Below are positions 1 through 11,223 of a DNA stretch of 64,000 nt, one piece after another. The first letter of the stretch is position 1. Each line of letters starts with the position of its first letter. Below the pieces are notes generated by a model. The model searched no databases, had not been told where the DNA came from, and saw only the letters and a list, made by a program, of their open reading frames with translations. The position numbers and the translations under genes were made by a program. The stretch is from Chaetoderma sp. LZ-2023a. Taxonomy: Eukaryota > Mollusca > Caudofoveata > Chaetodermatida > Chaetodermatidae. The DNA lies in the NCBI GenBank assembly GCA_034401795.1, contig CM067370.1:57519295-57583294 (forward strand). Direction: 5' to 3'.

Positions 1-2597
1 TTCTGAAAGTTGATTATCCAGCCTAAATCTGTGAGTTTTAAAAACTATCTCCAGATTTGCTGTCAAACTTTTTGGGTTGTGTGCTTTCAGCAACCAGTCA
101 TCTATGTAAGTGTGAACAGCTATATTTCTCCTGCGGAGGTATGCCGTGATAGCAAGTACCACTCGAGTGAAGACCCTTGGAGCCATCGAGATGCCGAAAG
201 GAAGAACCTCGAATTCCCATTGGCGTCCCTGAAAAGCAAATCTCAGGAACCGATGAAAACTCCTTGCAATTGGACTGTGGAAATTTAGCATCCTTAAGAT
301 CTATTGATGCTGTCCACATCCCCTTCTCTAACCCCAACAACACCAATCTTACTGTTTCCATTTTGAAACTCGGTGTATCCATAAACTTGTTTAGAGGTTT
401 GAGGTTGAGAATTGGTCTCCACCCCCCTGGTGTTCTTTGTCACAAGAAACATGGTTGAATAGAAGCCCGGACAATCTTGTGCCGGTTGAATTGCTTCCTT
501 TAGAATTAGAGATTCTATCTCCTCTTCTATGCACAACCGCTTGTCTGGATCTCTTGAAATTTGAGTCCAGACCGGTACCAGAGACAGATGCAATGGCGGA
601 CCTCTTATCAATTCTGGACTATATCCACGTGAAAGCCATTGCAAGACTAAGCGGTCCTGAATTAACCGCTCCAACTTCTGAATGTGGCAAGTCAAACGAC
701 CTCTCACTGGTGCACCTAGGGTTGATGGGGTGCCCATAAATTTTAGAAGTGGGAGTGCCTCTGGTACGAATGACAACACCCGAGTGGTACCTGTGGTAAC
801 CGGAAAAAAGTGCGCAGGCTGCTGTCTGGCTGGCTGCGCTTGAGGCACTGGCTGGCTGCGCTTGAGGCACTGGCTGACGTACAGCAGCACGCTGCTGCTG
901 GCGCGGCCGACGCGGCCGACGCGGTCTCTGAACCAGGCCGGCCTGCTGGCCTCTGACTATGCCAGTACCGTCACGAGCGTATTGCTGTCGAGCAGCCGCG
1001 GACTGAACATGCACGTGTTCTCTGTGCAGCACCCTCTGGTTGTTCACCAAAGTCACTGTCTCTTGGAGGTGCCGACAACCTTCACCTCCAAAAAGACCAG
1101 GGCCCGCCATCAGCGCCTTGCAACAAGCGCGACTTGAGCTCTTGAGACGGGCACAAATCGTCCAACGCAAAAGTGCGCCTCGTTCTCAATGACTTCGTGA
1201 CTGACCTAGTCAAACAGTCCAACGCCAGGTTGATCCCATCCTGGATGGCTCGTTGGACTGTCACGGGGCTAGGTTGTTGCTGCACCGAGGCTGCTACTAC
1301 CCCAGATAGGAGCTGAGAGACATGCGACAGCACACTAATCGCTGCTCACGAGCTCTCCTCGGTGTCGCGCAAGGCGGCATTAGCCGAGTGCATAGCGCCC
1401 GAGCACAACGCTCCTGTCAGCACGGGAACCCGGCCGCGTATCTTCTCCCAGAGCAGCGTGGTCGTCCGCGCTCGGTCTGGGCGCTAGGCCATATCGAGCA
1501 TACCGACTAGCAGTAACCCGACATCGCCTAGCAACCTCGCGGGGGGGGGGGGCTTCGCGAGGCGACCTTTCGGTCTAATTGACTCCTCTGCCGCAGAGAA
1601 CATATCTAAGGTATGTTCAGCATACGGCAGAGACAGTCGTGTTGGCCAACGGCTTTGCCTGTAACCATGCCCGAGGGTTACCAGCAGCCGTTTCATACAC
1701 GGAGAGCTCTGGTCTGAGAGCGAGGAGCCACGTGCATGCTTCAGACCAGTCTTCATCCGTGGCTACCTGTGAATTGCCGACGAGCAGCAGGCCCTCGTCA
1801 TCCTCAATGGCATTCGCAGGTAAGGCCGAGGTGGAGGGTATAGACAAACCCAGCTACCCAGCTGCCCAGAATGCATACGGGCCCACGAGGGCGGCATAAC
1901 ATTCTCCATAGGCTGACCGAGCACCAAGGCCGTGCTTGTGTGAGGGGTAACACCACCCCACAGGCTGAATCATGAAGCCTGCTCCCGAGGGAAGAGTGCC
2001 ATAGGTGTGAGCGGCCGCGCTCCCCATGAGAGGGGTGTAGACGCTCGCATCCATGTTTTCATGCTCATCCTGTGGACCGAGCAGGTAGTCTTCATCATCT
2101 TCCTGGTCAGGAAAGTTAGACTCTGGGTTAGCAAGAAAAACTAACCCAGACTGACCAGGAGAATGCCCGAAAGCAGATGACGAGGGTTCTCCGCGAGCGA
2201 TCGCGGTCAGGCCCACTGGTCACGTCCTGCCTGATGCTGCTCGCGCCGCTGGATCACCAGGCGATGCGAACATCAAGCCTAGGTCCAAGACAGCGGCCCC
2301 TGGATCACTAAACACTTTGTCCGAGCTAGTAGGGCATGATCCAGGGACGGGGGCTACCTGCACTGAGGTCGATGCGCAGGAAGTGGAAACACCTGTGCCA
2401 GGCAACAAGCCGCGAAACATGTCAGGCATCAGATCTTTCAAAGTTCTGCGCATCTCACTCACTAACTCAACCTTGAAGGCCTCGAGCTCATCCTTCTCAG
2501 AAGCCTTCTTCTTACCTTCCTTCTTTGCCTTCTTGCCCTCCTCAGCCATCAGCTTAGCCTGAAAAGCAAAGCATTCAGAGGTTAGATCTCCCCCCAC
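1..2597 (-). pseudogene. DIRS-0 gag-RT remnant
   Basis: Pieces in several minus-strand frames align in order with the 1104-residue gag-RT of DIRS-1. The Lys-rich N-terminus lies at 2597-2220 (M-x-x-TLKDLMPDMFRGLLPG) and an acidic block with EDDEDYLLG at about 2110-2090. SQVATDEDWSEACTWLL lies near 1790-1740, QPSPVTVQRAIQDGINLALD at about 1280-1220, and a GPGLFGGEGCRHLQETVTLV block near 1110-1040. RT fragments follow (ETNSQPQ.., FQNGN, then the frame reading through 1). Switching between frames needs at least five frameshifts. The poly-G run at 1541-1552 coincides with one break. The start context resembles DIRS-1, with a possible splice acceptor (TTTTCAG) before the first conserved codons. 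Confidence 0.8.
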
Positions 2598-3754
2598 GCT
2601 TTACAAATGACATATGTGTTAGACAGCCTACACACTGAATAAAGATGCAAGGGTGGGGGAAGAATCTAGCCTTCATAGGCTTGAAGCAAGATGGACATGA
2701 CTTCTGAAAAAGGGAAGGCATACTAAGACAATGAGTATTATAGTTTGCAAACCCTTGTCAATTGACTATTAGTACACAACAAGAACAAACTCGAGAGAAG
2801 ACATCCACTTTTATTACAGACAACCCTGACGGGACAACTAACTTCTCTAGTTAATAATAACCAATCACAACCAGGATCCCAAATTAAGAGAGAGAAAGAT
2901 TAATGACTATCTAAATATCTCTCCACCTTCATAATAAAGAGTGATAAACACATCAAGGACTTCTCTAAACTAAGATTATGACATCAAGGAAAGAGAAAAA
3001 AACTCTGGTTGACTATGACATCAAACCACAATGCAAAAGCTCCTTCAAGGAGAGGGGACGTCAGAAATGAATGCAAGAAATATCTACAGATTAATGACAT
3101 TCATACCTCCCGAATAATATAATATCAAATTATATATATTCGAGAACCTATTCACACACAAGAGAGAACACAGTGCAATAACAATAGGTAGCAGAAATTG
3201 TGATTATTTTCAAATAATTATGTGCTATAACTAATAAACTCCCTTGGCCTGAGCACAGGCAAAACCATCCTCTTGTGCAGGAGAACACGTCCATCCATCC
3301 ACCGAGACTCTTCCTTCAGAAGAGCTGATGAGGGGGATGGGACAAAAGGAAGGAGATATTTCTTTTATTCATTTAATATATCTCCAACCCTTAGACATAT
3401 CACAATGATGTCAAAAAAGAGACGTGAACAACCTTCGAGAGAAGAACAGGACCACTTACACATCCATAAGTTGAACCTGTGAACACAAAGCACAAGGGAT
3501 TAATAGCCCAAGGCGCTGGGAGAAATTTAACAAGGATTCCCAGCGCCTGAAAACATGGTAACGCCAAAACGGCCACGATGAAAACCGGTAACATATAAAA
3601 GTTACAAGTCTATAATTAATAAATGGAACAATATCACCTAAACAGATGATGAGGAAGACTCCTCTGCAGACTTTGCATCAGCCATAAATCCAAAAGGTGA
3701 TAGATATTATCGAAAATTCTCAAAAAAGAGACTAGGAATGTTTTCAACATGTGG
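2598..3754 (-). other. DIRS-0 untranslated leader
   Basis: These 1.16 kb lie between the terminal repeat and the gag-like start. No coding content is recognisable; short open frames on both strands lack homology. The equivalent interval in DIRS-1 (20346-21351) and DIRS-3 (39700-40780) is about the same length and also non-coding. Confidence 0.55.
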
Positions 3755-3886
3755 CTGGTCAGCCAATATATTAGAAAACGGAAGTACCAGTATGCGCATG
3801 CGCAGTGGGTGGGGTCTGTCATGTGCATGACTGTGTACATCCACCTGCCCATTAGGGAGGTAAGTATGTTCTCATGATGTAAAAAT
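3755..3886 (-). repeat. DIRS-0 5' terminal repeat
   Basis: It contains GCGCATGCGC at about 3794-3803 and GGGAGGTAAGTATG at about 3854-3867. The same two landmarks occur in the DIRS-1 and DIRS-2 terminal repeats in the same order. The matching 3' repeat of this element is outside the window. Confidence 0.7.
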
Positions 3887-3899
3887 AAATGATTTGCTG

Positions 3900-5061
3900 A
3901 ATGGAAAGACTTAAGGCTGAAAAAGGAGAGTTCAAATAGCAATATTAGAATGGTCTTGACCTGTGACCTGGTGACCTCCATGTCACCATCCTGTATCCTC
4001 TTGGCATAAGCAACCATGTACCCAAATTGTGTTCCATTAGGGTTAAGCAATCCTGAAATATAACATAAGATTTGCCGAGCCTAAAAACTTAACATTGAAA
4101 AGTAACAATTTTGTAGAGGTCAAAATGATATTGACCTTCGATGTTGTGACTTGAGTGTCAGCATGCTGCTTCCTAACATTATAGGCAACAATTTATCCAA
4201 GTTTAGTTCCAATAAGATTAACCAATTCAGAAAGATAAGCCAAGCGGTTATGCTAAATGCAAAACCGTAACATTGAAAATGCAGTTTTGTATCAAGGTCA
4301 CAGTGACCTTGTGACCTCAGTATCATCATGTTGCTTCCTAACAGTATAGGCAACCACTTAGCCAAGTTCAATTGCAACAGGCTTAGCCAATCATGAAATA
4401 TAAGCTGAGAAGTTTTGCTAAACGCAAAAACTTAATGTTGAAAGAACAGTTCTGTGTCAAGGTCACAGTGATCTTGACCTTTGACCTTGTGACCCCAACA
4501 TCATCATGCTGATTCTTAATACTATAGGTAACCATGTCTCCAAGTTTAGTTGAAATAGGCTTAACCAATCATGAAATATAAGCTGAGAAGTTTTGCTAAA
4601 CGCAAAAAATTAATGTTGAAAAACAGTTCTGTATCAAGGTCACAGTGACCTTGATCTTTGACCTTGTGACCACAACATCACCATGCTGCTTCCTAACATC
4701 ATAGGCACCATGTATCCAAGTTCAGTTGCAATAAATAGGCTTAATCAATCCTGAAATATAAGCTGAGAAGTGTTGCTAAACGCAGACTTAATGTTAAAAT
4801 AACAGAGTTCTGTATCAATGTCACAGTGACGTTGACTTTTGACCGTGTGACCGCAACATCATCATGCTACTTCCTATCATTATAGGTAACCATGTATCCA
4901 AGATTAGTTGCAATAGGCTTAACCAATCCTGATATACAAGCTGAAAAGTTTTGCTAAACGCAAAAGATTAATGTTGAAAAAGCAGAGTTCGGTATCAAGG
5001 TCACAGTGACTTTGACCTTGTGACCCCAACATCATCATGCTGCTTCCTATTTCAAAGAATT
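3900..5061 (+). repeat. Satellite-like tandem array, unit about 165-181 bp
   Basis: About six diverged units share a landmark (CAAGGTCACAGTGACC or derivatives) at about 4116, 4292, 4457, 4634, 4815 and 4995, spaced 176, 165, 177, 181 and 180 bp. Each unit continues with CATCATGCTGCTTCCTA, ATAGGCAACCATGTATCC, and CCAATCATGAAATATAAGC. No coding potential. The array ends near 5061. Similar unit lengths are known for bivalve satellite and Helitron-associated repeats, but I cannot confirm family membership here. Confidence 0.85.
4475..4487 (-). promoter_or_regulatory. Perfect DR1-type nuclear-receptor site inside the satellite
   Basis: The + strand reads TGACCTTTGACCT, whose complement AGGTCAAAGGTCA is the textbook DR1 (PPAR/RXR/HNF4) site. 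Separate inverted half-sites GGTCACAGTGACC occur at 4296-4308 and 4638-4650. Function is not shown; this may be chance in a repeat. Confidence 0.3.
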
Positions 5062-5617
5062 ACAAAGACATACAATTCAGACACCGTGTCAGACTATTTG
5101 AGTTTGATGGCGGTCTATATGGAACCCTTTGTGACGTAATGATTGTGACGTCATCATACACGCGCTGAGATGATTACGATGTCATACGAGGTCAGATGAT
5201 GGATGGATACTCTGGAAAGGTTCATTGAGAATGCTCTAATAATTCAGTGTCCAGAGAAATTTTCTAAACTAACAGGACATACGGCTTTTGAGCTTAGACT
5301 ACGGGGCTTCCAGACTTCTTAAACTACATATCTACACCCTGAGCTAAAAGTGGGCGAGACTGAAAAGCTTTGCAGGTCACATTTAAATGGTTTTCATAAA
5401 ATATCATAAGATATGATATGACCAGCACCTGTAGATGCAAGGAATATTTTCCGGTCAAAATCTTCATGTTTTGAACATAGATTTTCACTCTGTCAGGAAA
5501 GATGTACCTTCAGGATTCCATGCTGATATCAAGGTAAGCCATATGCTTATGGTCACATAGTCATTCTGGCCAGGTGAACTTATGAATTCTGCTATCACTG
5601 TTATCAGACCAACAGGG
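5062..5617. other. Unassigned intronic sequence
   Basis: No open frame of note, no repeat partner and no PEX16-like peptide was seen in either strand. Confidence 0.5.
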
Positions 5618-5860
5618 TTTAACCCTTTAACCCTTGAACTTGTTCAAGAAAATTTCAATTTTCACATAGAAAATGTTCATTTGCAGACCAATTGAAGACA
5701 ATCTTTGAAAATTTAGTGCTGGCCTGACTGGCTCGGTTATAGAGACAGTCATTCCAGTGGCAAATTTTCAAAAATAGTCTTCTCTTTGTCTGCAAATGGA
5801 CATTTCTCAAGACCACGGCAGGCGTTTTTTGGTTGGCTTTAGTGTTAAAGGCTTAATAAC
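5618..5860. mobile_element. Small inverted-repeat element, family M1, copy 1
   Basis: The ends read AACCCTTTAACCCTT on the left and GTGTTAAAGGCTT on the right, which are imperfect inverted repeats. The centre contains CATTTGCAGACC, CCAGTGGCAAATTTTC and CTGCAAATGGACATTT. The same arrangement recurs at 7206, 11923 and 42600. It is short and non-coding, so it fits a MITE. Confidence 0.65.
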
Positions 5861-5890
5861 TTAACGGCCTGTAGTTAATGAAAAGGATAC

Positions 5891-6049
5891 AGTGTATTAA
5901 AGGTCTGCCAATATACATGTTCTCTGCCCACATCTGATGTCGTGTGAGCGTGGAGCCAGGGTACTCCACCTGAGGTCTGCCACCATCACGAGTATCTCCA
6001 CTCGGCTTCTTAACTGGCAATTTCCATGTTCTTAGGTAAGGTGCTGGTG
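5891..6049 (-). CDS. PEX16: PEX16 exon 6 (last exon seen)
   Basis: The acceptor is TTTTGTCAG and the donor GTATCC. Joined in phase 1 to exon 5, it reads T-P-A-P-Y-L-R-T-W-K-L-P, a basic linker, then HQMWAENMYIGRPLIH. The AE-x-x-YI-x-RPL-x-H motif is a PEX16 landmark that precedes the last hydrophobic region. It ends in phase 1, so at least one more coding exon is needed for the conserved RSPFYD-type tail. That exon was not seen in 1-5890. Confidence 0.86.
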
Positions 6050-6682
6050 CTGACAAAATCAAAATGCGTTGTCATAATAAATTTGATAACCCTAATAAAA
6101 CATCACTGCTAAATATCAAACATACAGGTGTCTTGAATTGCAATACTCTATATTATTGTTTATAATACTATTTATACTGAATTTCAATAATACTGACTAT
6201 TTCTCAAAACATCCAGACCTTGACCATTTTGCTGCCTGGCCAAAATAGTAAGATATTTCTGGAGTGGAAAACAAGGCATTCTACTTATTTTGGCACAAAT
6301 TAAGAAAATAATCTAGTCAACTAAAATTAATCAAGCATGTTAAAAAGCACCTGCATAAGGGGGCCAAAACCTGTCCTAACCTTTTCAGCAATGAAAGATC
6401 ACTGTCTTCGGTGTAAGGCAACCTTAGGAGAAAGCTGCTGAACAAACATTATCAAAATAATTTGTCAAGAAGCTGTTGGTGTATGTCAACGAATTTCAGG
6501 CAAATTAATATCAGCATTCAACAGTCAGATTCCCAAGTAATAAACAAATTGTACCCGGTCTATAGCAGTGAAATGGTCAAGGAAGCACATTCTTATGAGC
6601 ATCTGACATTAGCAGACCATCTCTCTTTAGTGACATTCTATAAGGTGACTGATTAAGGTAGCATGCTAATAGAAACACTAAC

Positions 6683-6779
6683 TTGCAGTAAGTGTTCGAA
6701 TTGGCTTCTGAGAGCGCTTCAGTGTAAATGTATGACAAGGTGTTTCTGACTTTGGTGACAACATTTCAGTTGGTGCATC
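6683..6779 (-). CDS. PEX16: PEX16 exon 5
   Basis: The acceptor is TTGTTGCAG and the donor AA|GTTAGT. The 97-nt exon gives DAPTEMLSPKSETPCHTFTL then KRSQKPIRTLTA. The KRS-x-x-x-x-RTL core corresponds to the GKRS-N-R-V-V-RTL block of vertebrate PEX16. The first half is low-complexity, as this region is variable in the family. It ends in phase 1, which is exactly what exon 6 requires; this phase requirement is how the exon was located. Confidence 0.82.
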
Positions 6780-7205
6780 CTGCAACAATTAATTAAAATA
6801 ATGTAATACAATATAGCTGAATCGATTTATTTATGGAATCGTAGTAACGTCATTTCAAGTTAATTGTGCAAGTCTGAATATTTTTAGACTAGTTTGATTG
6901 AAAGTTATTACTTCCTTAAGCATCAATGACTTCCAATCAAAGTAGTATCAAAACATTCCACAGAATACATTTAGTTTTTCCATTCTCAAAAAATTTGCTT
7001 TACCCCTATGTTAAAAAAAATCTAATTCTTCTGTTAATATAAATCGGTCATATTTTTAACATGTTTGACAAAGACGAATACATCACAGCTATCATGCACG
7101 CCAATTAATAATACGCTAGTGACAACTGTTTGCAAACGAATGAAACAAATGACCAGTACTGACCATATTTCTTTTTACAAATAGCTTTTTTATGAATGAT
7201 AAGAT

Positions 7206-7420
7206 TATTAACCCTTTAACACTCATATTAGTCAAAAATAGCTTTTGCAGTGGTCTTGAGAAACGTTCATTTGCAGACCAAGACTATTTTTGAAAATGTG
7301 CTGCTGGAATGACTGGCACGATAACTGAGCCTGGTAAATTTTCAAAAATAGTCTTCTCTTAGTCTGCAAATGGACATTTTCCATGAGAAAACTAAAATTT
7401 TCTTTGAAAGTCCATAATGT
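7206..7420. mobile_element. Small inverted-repeat element, family M1, copy 2
   Basis: It starts TTAACCCTTTAACACTC and carries the family centre: CATTTGCAGACCAAGAC, CTGGAATGACTGGC, GGTAAATTTTCAAAAATAGT and CTGCAAATGGACATTT. The right terminal repeat is not clear, so the right border is approximate. Confidence 0.6.
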
Positions 7421-7777
7421 AATGATGTATGTACTATAACTGTGACCTATGAGGCGTTGTCAAAAATCTGACTGAATGACTTAAAATAGCTGCAACTCAT
7501 ATCTATAGAACACTGCATCCACATTCATCAAGTTTATATCACTGAATTTTCATTTCTCTGCAATTCACCACAGCGATGTGCAATTAAATGACTTGCAACT
7601 AGTGTAGCACTGACGCTCAAATGGTCTGCTTATGCTGCAACTATATTGCACCACACTTGTTCTGATATTTCCAAGCTTTGGACCTAGGAGAGTATGCATC
7701 TTATTCTAAATGATCCCTGAGTGCGAGTTTTGCCATTGAATAATTCAATTCATTGTAATTCATTTAATTTTATTTAC

Positions 7778-7898
7778 TGTGTTCTTTTCCATAGGCTTCT
7801 TGGATTTAACCACCACATCTCTGTCCAGTGGCATTATCGGTGGCATAGTTTGAATTCCAGATGAATGACACCACAGCAACATGTAGCGAAACACAGCC
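7778..7898 (-). CDS. PEX16: PEX16 exon 4
   Basis: The acceptor is CTTTCCAG and the donor GTAAAT. After one base that completes the preceding codon, 40 codons read AVFRYMLLWCHSSGIQTMPP then IMPLDRD and a Lys-rich stretch. The Ile-Gln-Thr-x-Pro-Pro-Ile-x-Pro-Leu-Asp-Arg signature is typical of PEX16, where it follows the second hydrophobic segment. The exon ends in phase 0, matching exon 5. Confidence 0.9.
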
Positions 7899-7917
7899 CT
7901 GGAAAGATGACACACAT

Positions 7918-8040
7918 GATATATAAAGAAAATCTAGGCTTTCATTTTTTATAAGGGAGATGATACTTACCATGTGGACTACTTGTTGATATTGTCATTG
8001 TGACAATATCAACGAGTAGTCCACATGGTAAGTATCACCA
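7918..8040. mobile_element. DIRS terminal remnant forming a 37-bp-arm hairpin
   Basis: The left part (AATCTAGGCTTTC, then TGATACTTACC, then TTGATATTG) resembles the outer 3' end of DIRS-1 at 14538-14610. It is followed immediately by its own reverse complement: arms 7961-7997 and 8001-8037, one mismatch, 3-base loop. No recombinase or RT is nearby, so this is a solo fragment in PEX16 intron 3, just upstream of exon 4. Confidence 0.6.
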
Positions 8041-8339
8041 GTTTGACATGGCTGGTAATAGCTCAATTTGGTGCTGATTTTATCTCAACGTGCCTCATCA
8101 TGCCTCCCTCAGGGTATCAACGCAGAACCAGGCTCCAATTTAGGAACCATTGATTGCACAAGCCATGGTCATCATTCATAGATTTTAAGTTTTCTTAGAA
8201 GAAATGTTTCTGTTAATGCAGATTTTTATGCTGCAGACATTTCCATGTCATGCTATTTTCTACCCCAAAATGCTGTCTTGACCTTGACTTGAGCAAAGAA
8301 TTATGCCCAAGCTATATTCTCCAGTACAGGATGTGCCCA

Positions 8340-9170
8340 ATACGTGGGGATAAATAGTAGTCTACCGTAAATCGCCTATTAATAACCGTATCCTTAATAA
8401 AAGTTACATGTCATTTTTTTAGGTCGAGCCATTTCAATTTCTTAGCAGTTTTAAAACAGCAAATGTATCTAATAGAAGTCGCATCCAAATTTCAGCAGAT
8501 TGTGCAAAGATTTTTTGGTGAGTTAAATAACTTATAAAAATCAAATAAAAAGAAATTTGAAAGGAAATTTTGCAATCAAAATTATGGCACTTGTATATCT
8601 GAAACAACTATTAATGAACAATGTTATTACTATTTACATGGGTACTCGTTAAGCAGAGGTAATCAGATAGAATGTCGTCATCACGTAATGATTACCATAT
8701 GTATATATCAATTCCTGAGTTCCCGAATCCAGTATATTAGGTCTGTAAATCGGAGACGATTTTACCGAGTACTTGCTCTTAGTATTCATACTTCATAATT
8801 TAGTATTCATGCTTCATAGTTCACTCTTGTAGCGACTCAGGTATGTACTCGAGGCTCCTGCCTATTTACGTGTATTGCGCAAGTATCTAGCCAGGTACAA
8901 TTATTAGCAAGTAATGACCTAAACTCGTCCTATAACGGAAGCTGATTTATCACGTGATTTATATATTTTCTTGTCGACAGTTTATGTAAAAATTGTGATT
9001 AATTTTGATGAAATAAACGATGTTTATTAAAGCATACGCAATATTTAGGTGGTCCCACTTAACAATTTCCCTCCCGCGATGATGGCTATAAGGCATAAGC
9101 AAAGTCGTAAGACGGTAAGAATTTATGCCGTGAAATTGTGTCCTATTTTCGTGCTAATTTTTTTTATCAT
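8340..9170 (+). repeat. Dispersed repeat R, copy 1
   Basis: It shares long blocks with 22550-23070 and with 47100-48130 inside the hAT-type element: CACGTGATTTATAT, TTAATTTTGATG followed by AATAAACGATG, TTTATTAAAGCATACGCA and ATATTTAGG. An upstream part (TTTCTTAGCAGTTTTAAAAC, TAATAGAAGTC) also matches 47270-47330. No terminal repeats are obvious here, so it is a decayed or internal fragment. No coding content. Confidence 0.6.
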
Positions 9171-9352
9171 TTTAGAGAATAAATTTTTTCTTTTGTCAGC
9201 AAAGACTGCCAATCAAATTGCCCGAAATATCATTAGCAAGTGTTACTACATTGCCGATTATAAATATATTACAAACAATTTGACTAAAAGATCCTGCCAC
9301 AACGATTTTCAGTCAAAATCGTTATCAAAACATTAGCTGGAGACACCTATAT

Positions 9353-9452
9353 TGTGTGCTAGATTATTTTGAGAACAATTTGCTGGAATGTTGCTGCTGG
9401 TATAGGCAGCAATAATTGTCAGTCAACTTGTTCTGCGAATTAGCACGCTGCA
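9353..9452. mobile_element. Fold-back element F, variant copy
   Basis: The arms around GCTGCTGGTATAGGCAGCA are imperfectly complementary (GTGTGCTAGATTATTTTGAG on the left against GTTCTGCGAATTAGCACGC on the right). The central CAGCA motif links it to the two cleaner copies at 9913 and 10656. Confidence 0.45.
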
Positions 9453-9912
9453 AACAATCGACTCGACGAGCACGGCTCGACTAAAATGTATTACCCGACT
9501 AGTCTGGTATATAAAGGGACTTTTGACATCACAACTCGATACAAGATTGCAGGGCATCTCTTAGCTGGAGAACTCTTGAGCATTTTCCTTAGTCTAATTT
9601 GGTTATCTTATCGGCTTATGACAGCTTTAAGTTTAAAAATTATTTTTATCAGGGCGCCAATAATTAAAACACATGAGTAATAATTTCACTCGAAAATATC
9701 TATGTGAGCAGGTCATGCTAAACTAATATTTCCTAACAATCGCCTAATGGACCTTTCCAGTTTATCCATCCATCATATGACATCATAATCAACTACATGA
9801 CGTATATACCGACGTCATAATCAATTACGTCATGAATGACATAGCCAAGTTCGTCATGAACGCTTAATCGATGACAGACTAAGCATTGTTGTATGAATTG
9901 TATGTCTTTACT

Positions 9913-10016
9913 ATTTAATAAATATCAGTGTTGGATATTTTGAAACTAATAACATAGGCAGCAACAGCACCCAGTCAAATTACTTTCAAAATATTCAGCA
10001 CTGATATTTATTAAAT
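9913..10016. mobile_element. Fold-back element F, copy 2
   Basis: Arms 9913-9950 and 9979-10016 are inverted repeats with about three mismatches in 38. The loop contains GGCAGCAACAGCACCCAG. It is too short to encode anything and lies in intron 3 of PEX16. Confidence 0.6.
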
Positions 10017-10554
10017 AATAATAACCTGTAGTTTCTGGAAATTGATATACATGTAGTCAGGGATCGAGTGACCATAAAGCGGATGAAGTGTGGGTGGAGT
10101 TTAGATAAAGATGAGTGGGCATGGCCAAGACTGGATTCCTCCATTGTTTATGACATCAGATACTTGAGTGAGAGATCATATGCCATTATTATTCACGAAA
10201 GCATATATATACCTTCTACGGAACAGAAAATAGTGATTCCCTATGTATTACAAGCACCATCTCTGGCCTCCTCCAGGGAAGTACACTAAATATACAATAA
10301 ATGTGCATACCGGTGTATTAGTGGTTCCGATTAATCGATTTGATCGATGATTGATTGGTTTGCACGTTCAACCAACCAATCGATCATGATTTCAGAAATA
10401 ATATATTTTAAAACGAATACTTTTTGGAAAAAAATTCTAATTTAATTGTTATAACTAGATAGTATTACTCCTTAGTCTACGACATTAATTCTTTCAGCAC
10501 TAGGGCCTCAGGAAGATCAGTTTTTTATTGACGATGTACCCTCATTAAATAAAG

Positions 10555-10612
<58 letters not shown>
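10555..10612 (+). repeat. (ATT)n microsatellite
   Basis: An uninterrupted ATT repeat of about 58 bases between AAAG and AAAATAG. Confidence 0.95.
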
Positions 10613-10613
<1 letters not shown>

Positions 10614-10655
10614 AATAGTATGTTAATTTCAAAGCAACCATACCAATAAGATATT

Positions 10656-10738
10656 GAATATTTTGAAACTTATTTGACTGGAAGCTGTTGCTGTCTAAGG
10701 CAGCAACAGCTTCCAGTCAAATTAGTTTCAAAATATTC
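10656..10738. mobile_element. Fold-back element F, copy 3 (near-perfect hairpin)
   Basis: Arms 10656-10693 and 10701-10738 differ at one position, with a 7-base loop. Arm ends GAATATTTTGAAACT match copy 2, and the inner GCAGCAACAGC is shared. Confidence 0.7.
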
Positions 10739-11089
10739 GCCAAATTATTTCTTAAATAATTAAGAATCTGTCATACCTGCTACTTGGTTTGAAAGGGGTA
10801 ATTATCCTTGAACATGCTGTAATTACTGCATTTACAATGGGTAAAAAATGAGAATCTGTTGTGATCAATCATTAATTGATCATCGGTTAGTATATAAAAC
10901 CAATCATCGATCTAAAAAAAAGTACCAATTCCCAACACTACAGTGTACATAATCACTTTAGTTCCACAATGTTATAAGCTAGCTGTGGAATTTAATATTC
11001 AATAACAACTTTGCAATATATTCACTACAGTTATAATTATTTCAAAATTCATAAAAGTATAAAGTGCTTATGATATAAAATTACATTAC

Positions 11090-11223
11090 TTGATTAACTG
11101 AACACAGAAGATAATGAGCCATTTTGCAGCTTCACCCCATACTTTCTGAGCAGCCAATTCAACAAACACTTCAACATATTCCATCACAGTAATTAGCTTC
11201 ATCAAGCGGGCCTGGCTCAGAGG
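11090..11223 (-). CDS. PEX16: PEX16 exon 3
   Basis: The acceptor is TTTTGTCAG and the donor GTAATG. The 134-nt exon encodes PLSQARLMKLITVMEYVEVF followed by VELAAQKVWGEAAKWLIIFC and VQLI. This is the most conserved part of PEX16, with a Leu-rich block, EYVEVF, and the A-x-x-WGE-x-x-x-W motif leading into a predicted membrane segment (WLIIFCVQLI). The exon ends in phase 2, completed by the first base of exon 4 to give K-A-V. Confidence 0.92.

Larger units (their letters stand above)
1..3886 (-). mobile_element. DIRS-0: 5' part of a decayed DIRS1-like retrotransposon
   Basis: The minus-strand order is terminal repeat, untranslated leader, gag-like region, start of reverse transcriptase, all closely related to DIRS-1 at 14538-21480. 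The window edge cuts the RT; RNase H and recombinase would lie to the left. The outer end near 3886 reads, on the minus strand, like the terminus predicted from DIRS-1 (TACTTACCTCCCTAAT). The element is in the PEX16 intron downstream of exon 6. Frame breaks show it is inactive. Confidence 0.85.

Noticed and set aside
9049-9336. 95-codon + strand frame
   Set aside because: It lies entirely within dispersed repeat R and its continuation; other copies do not keep the frame.
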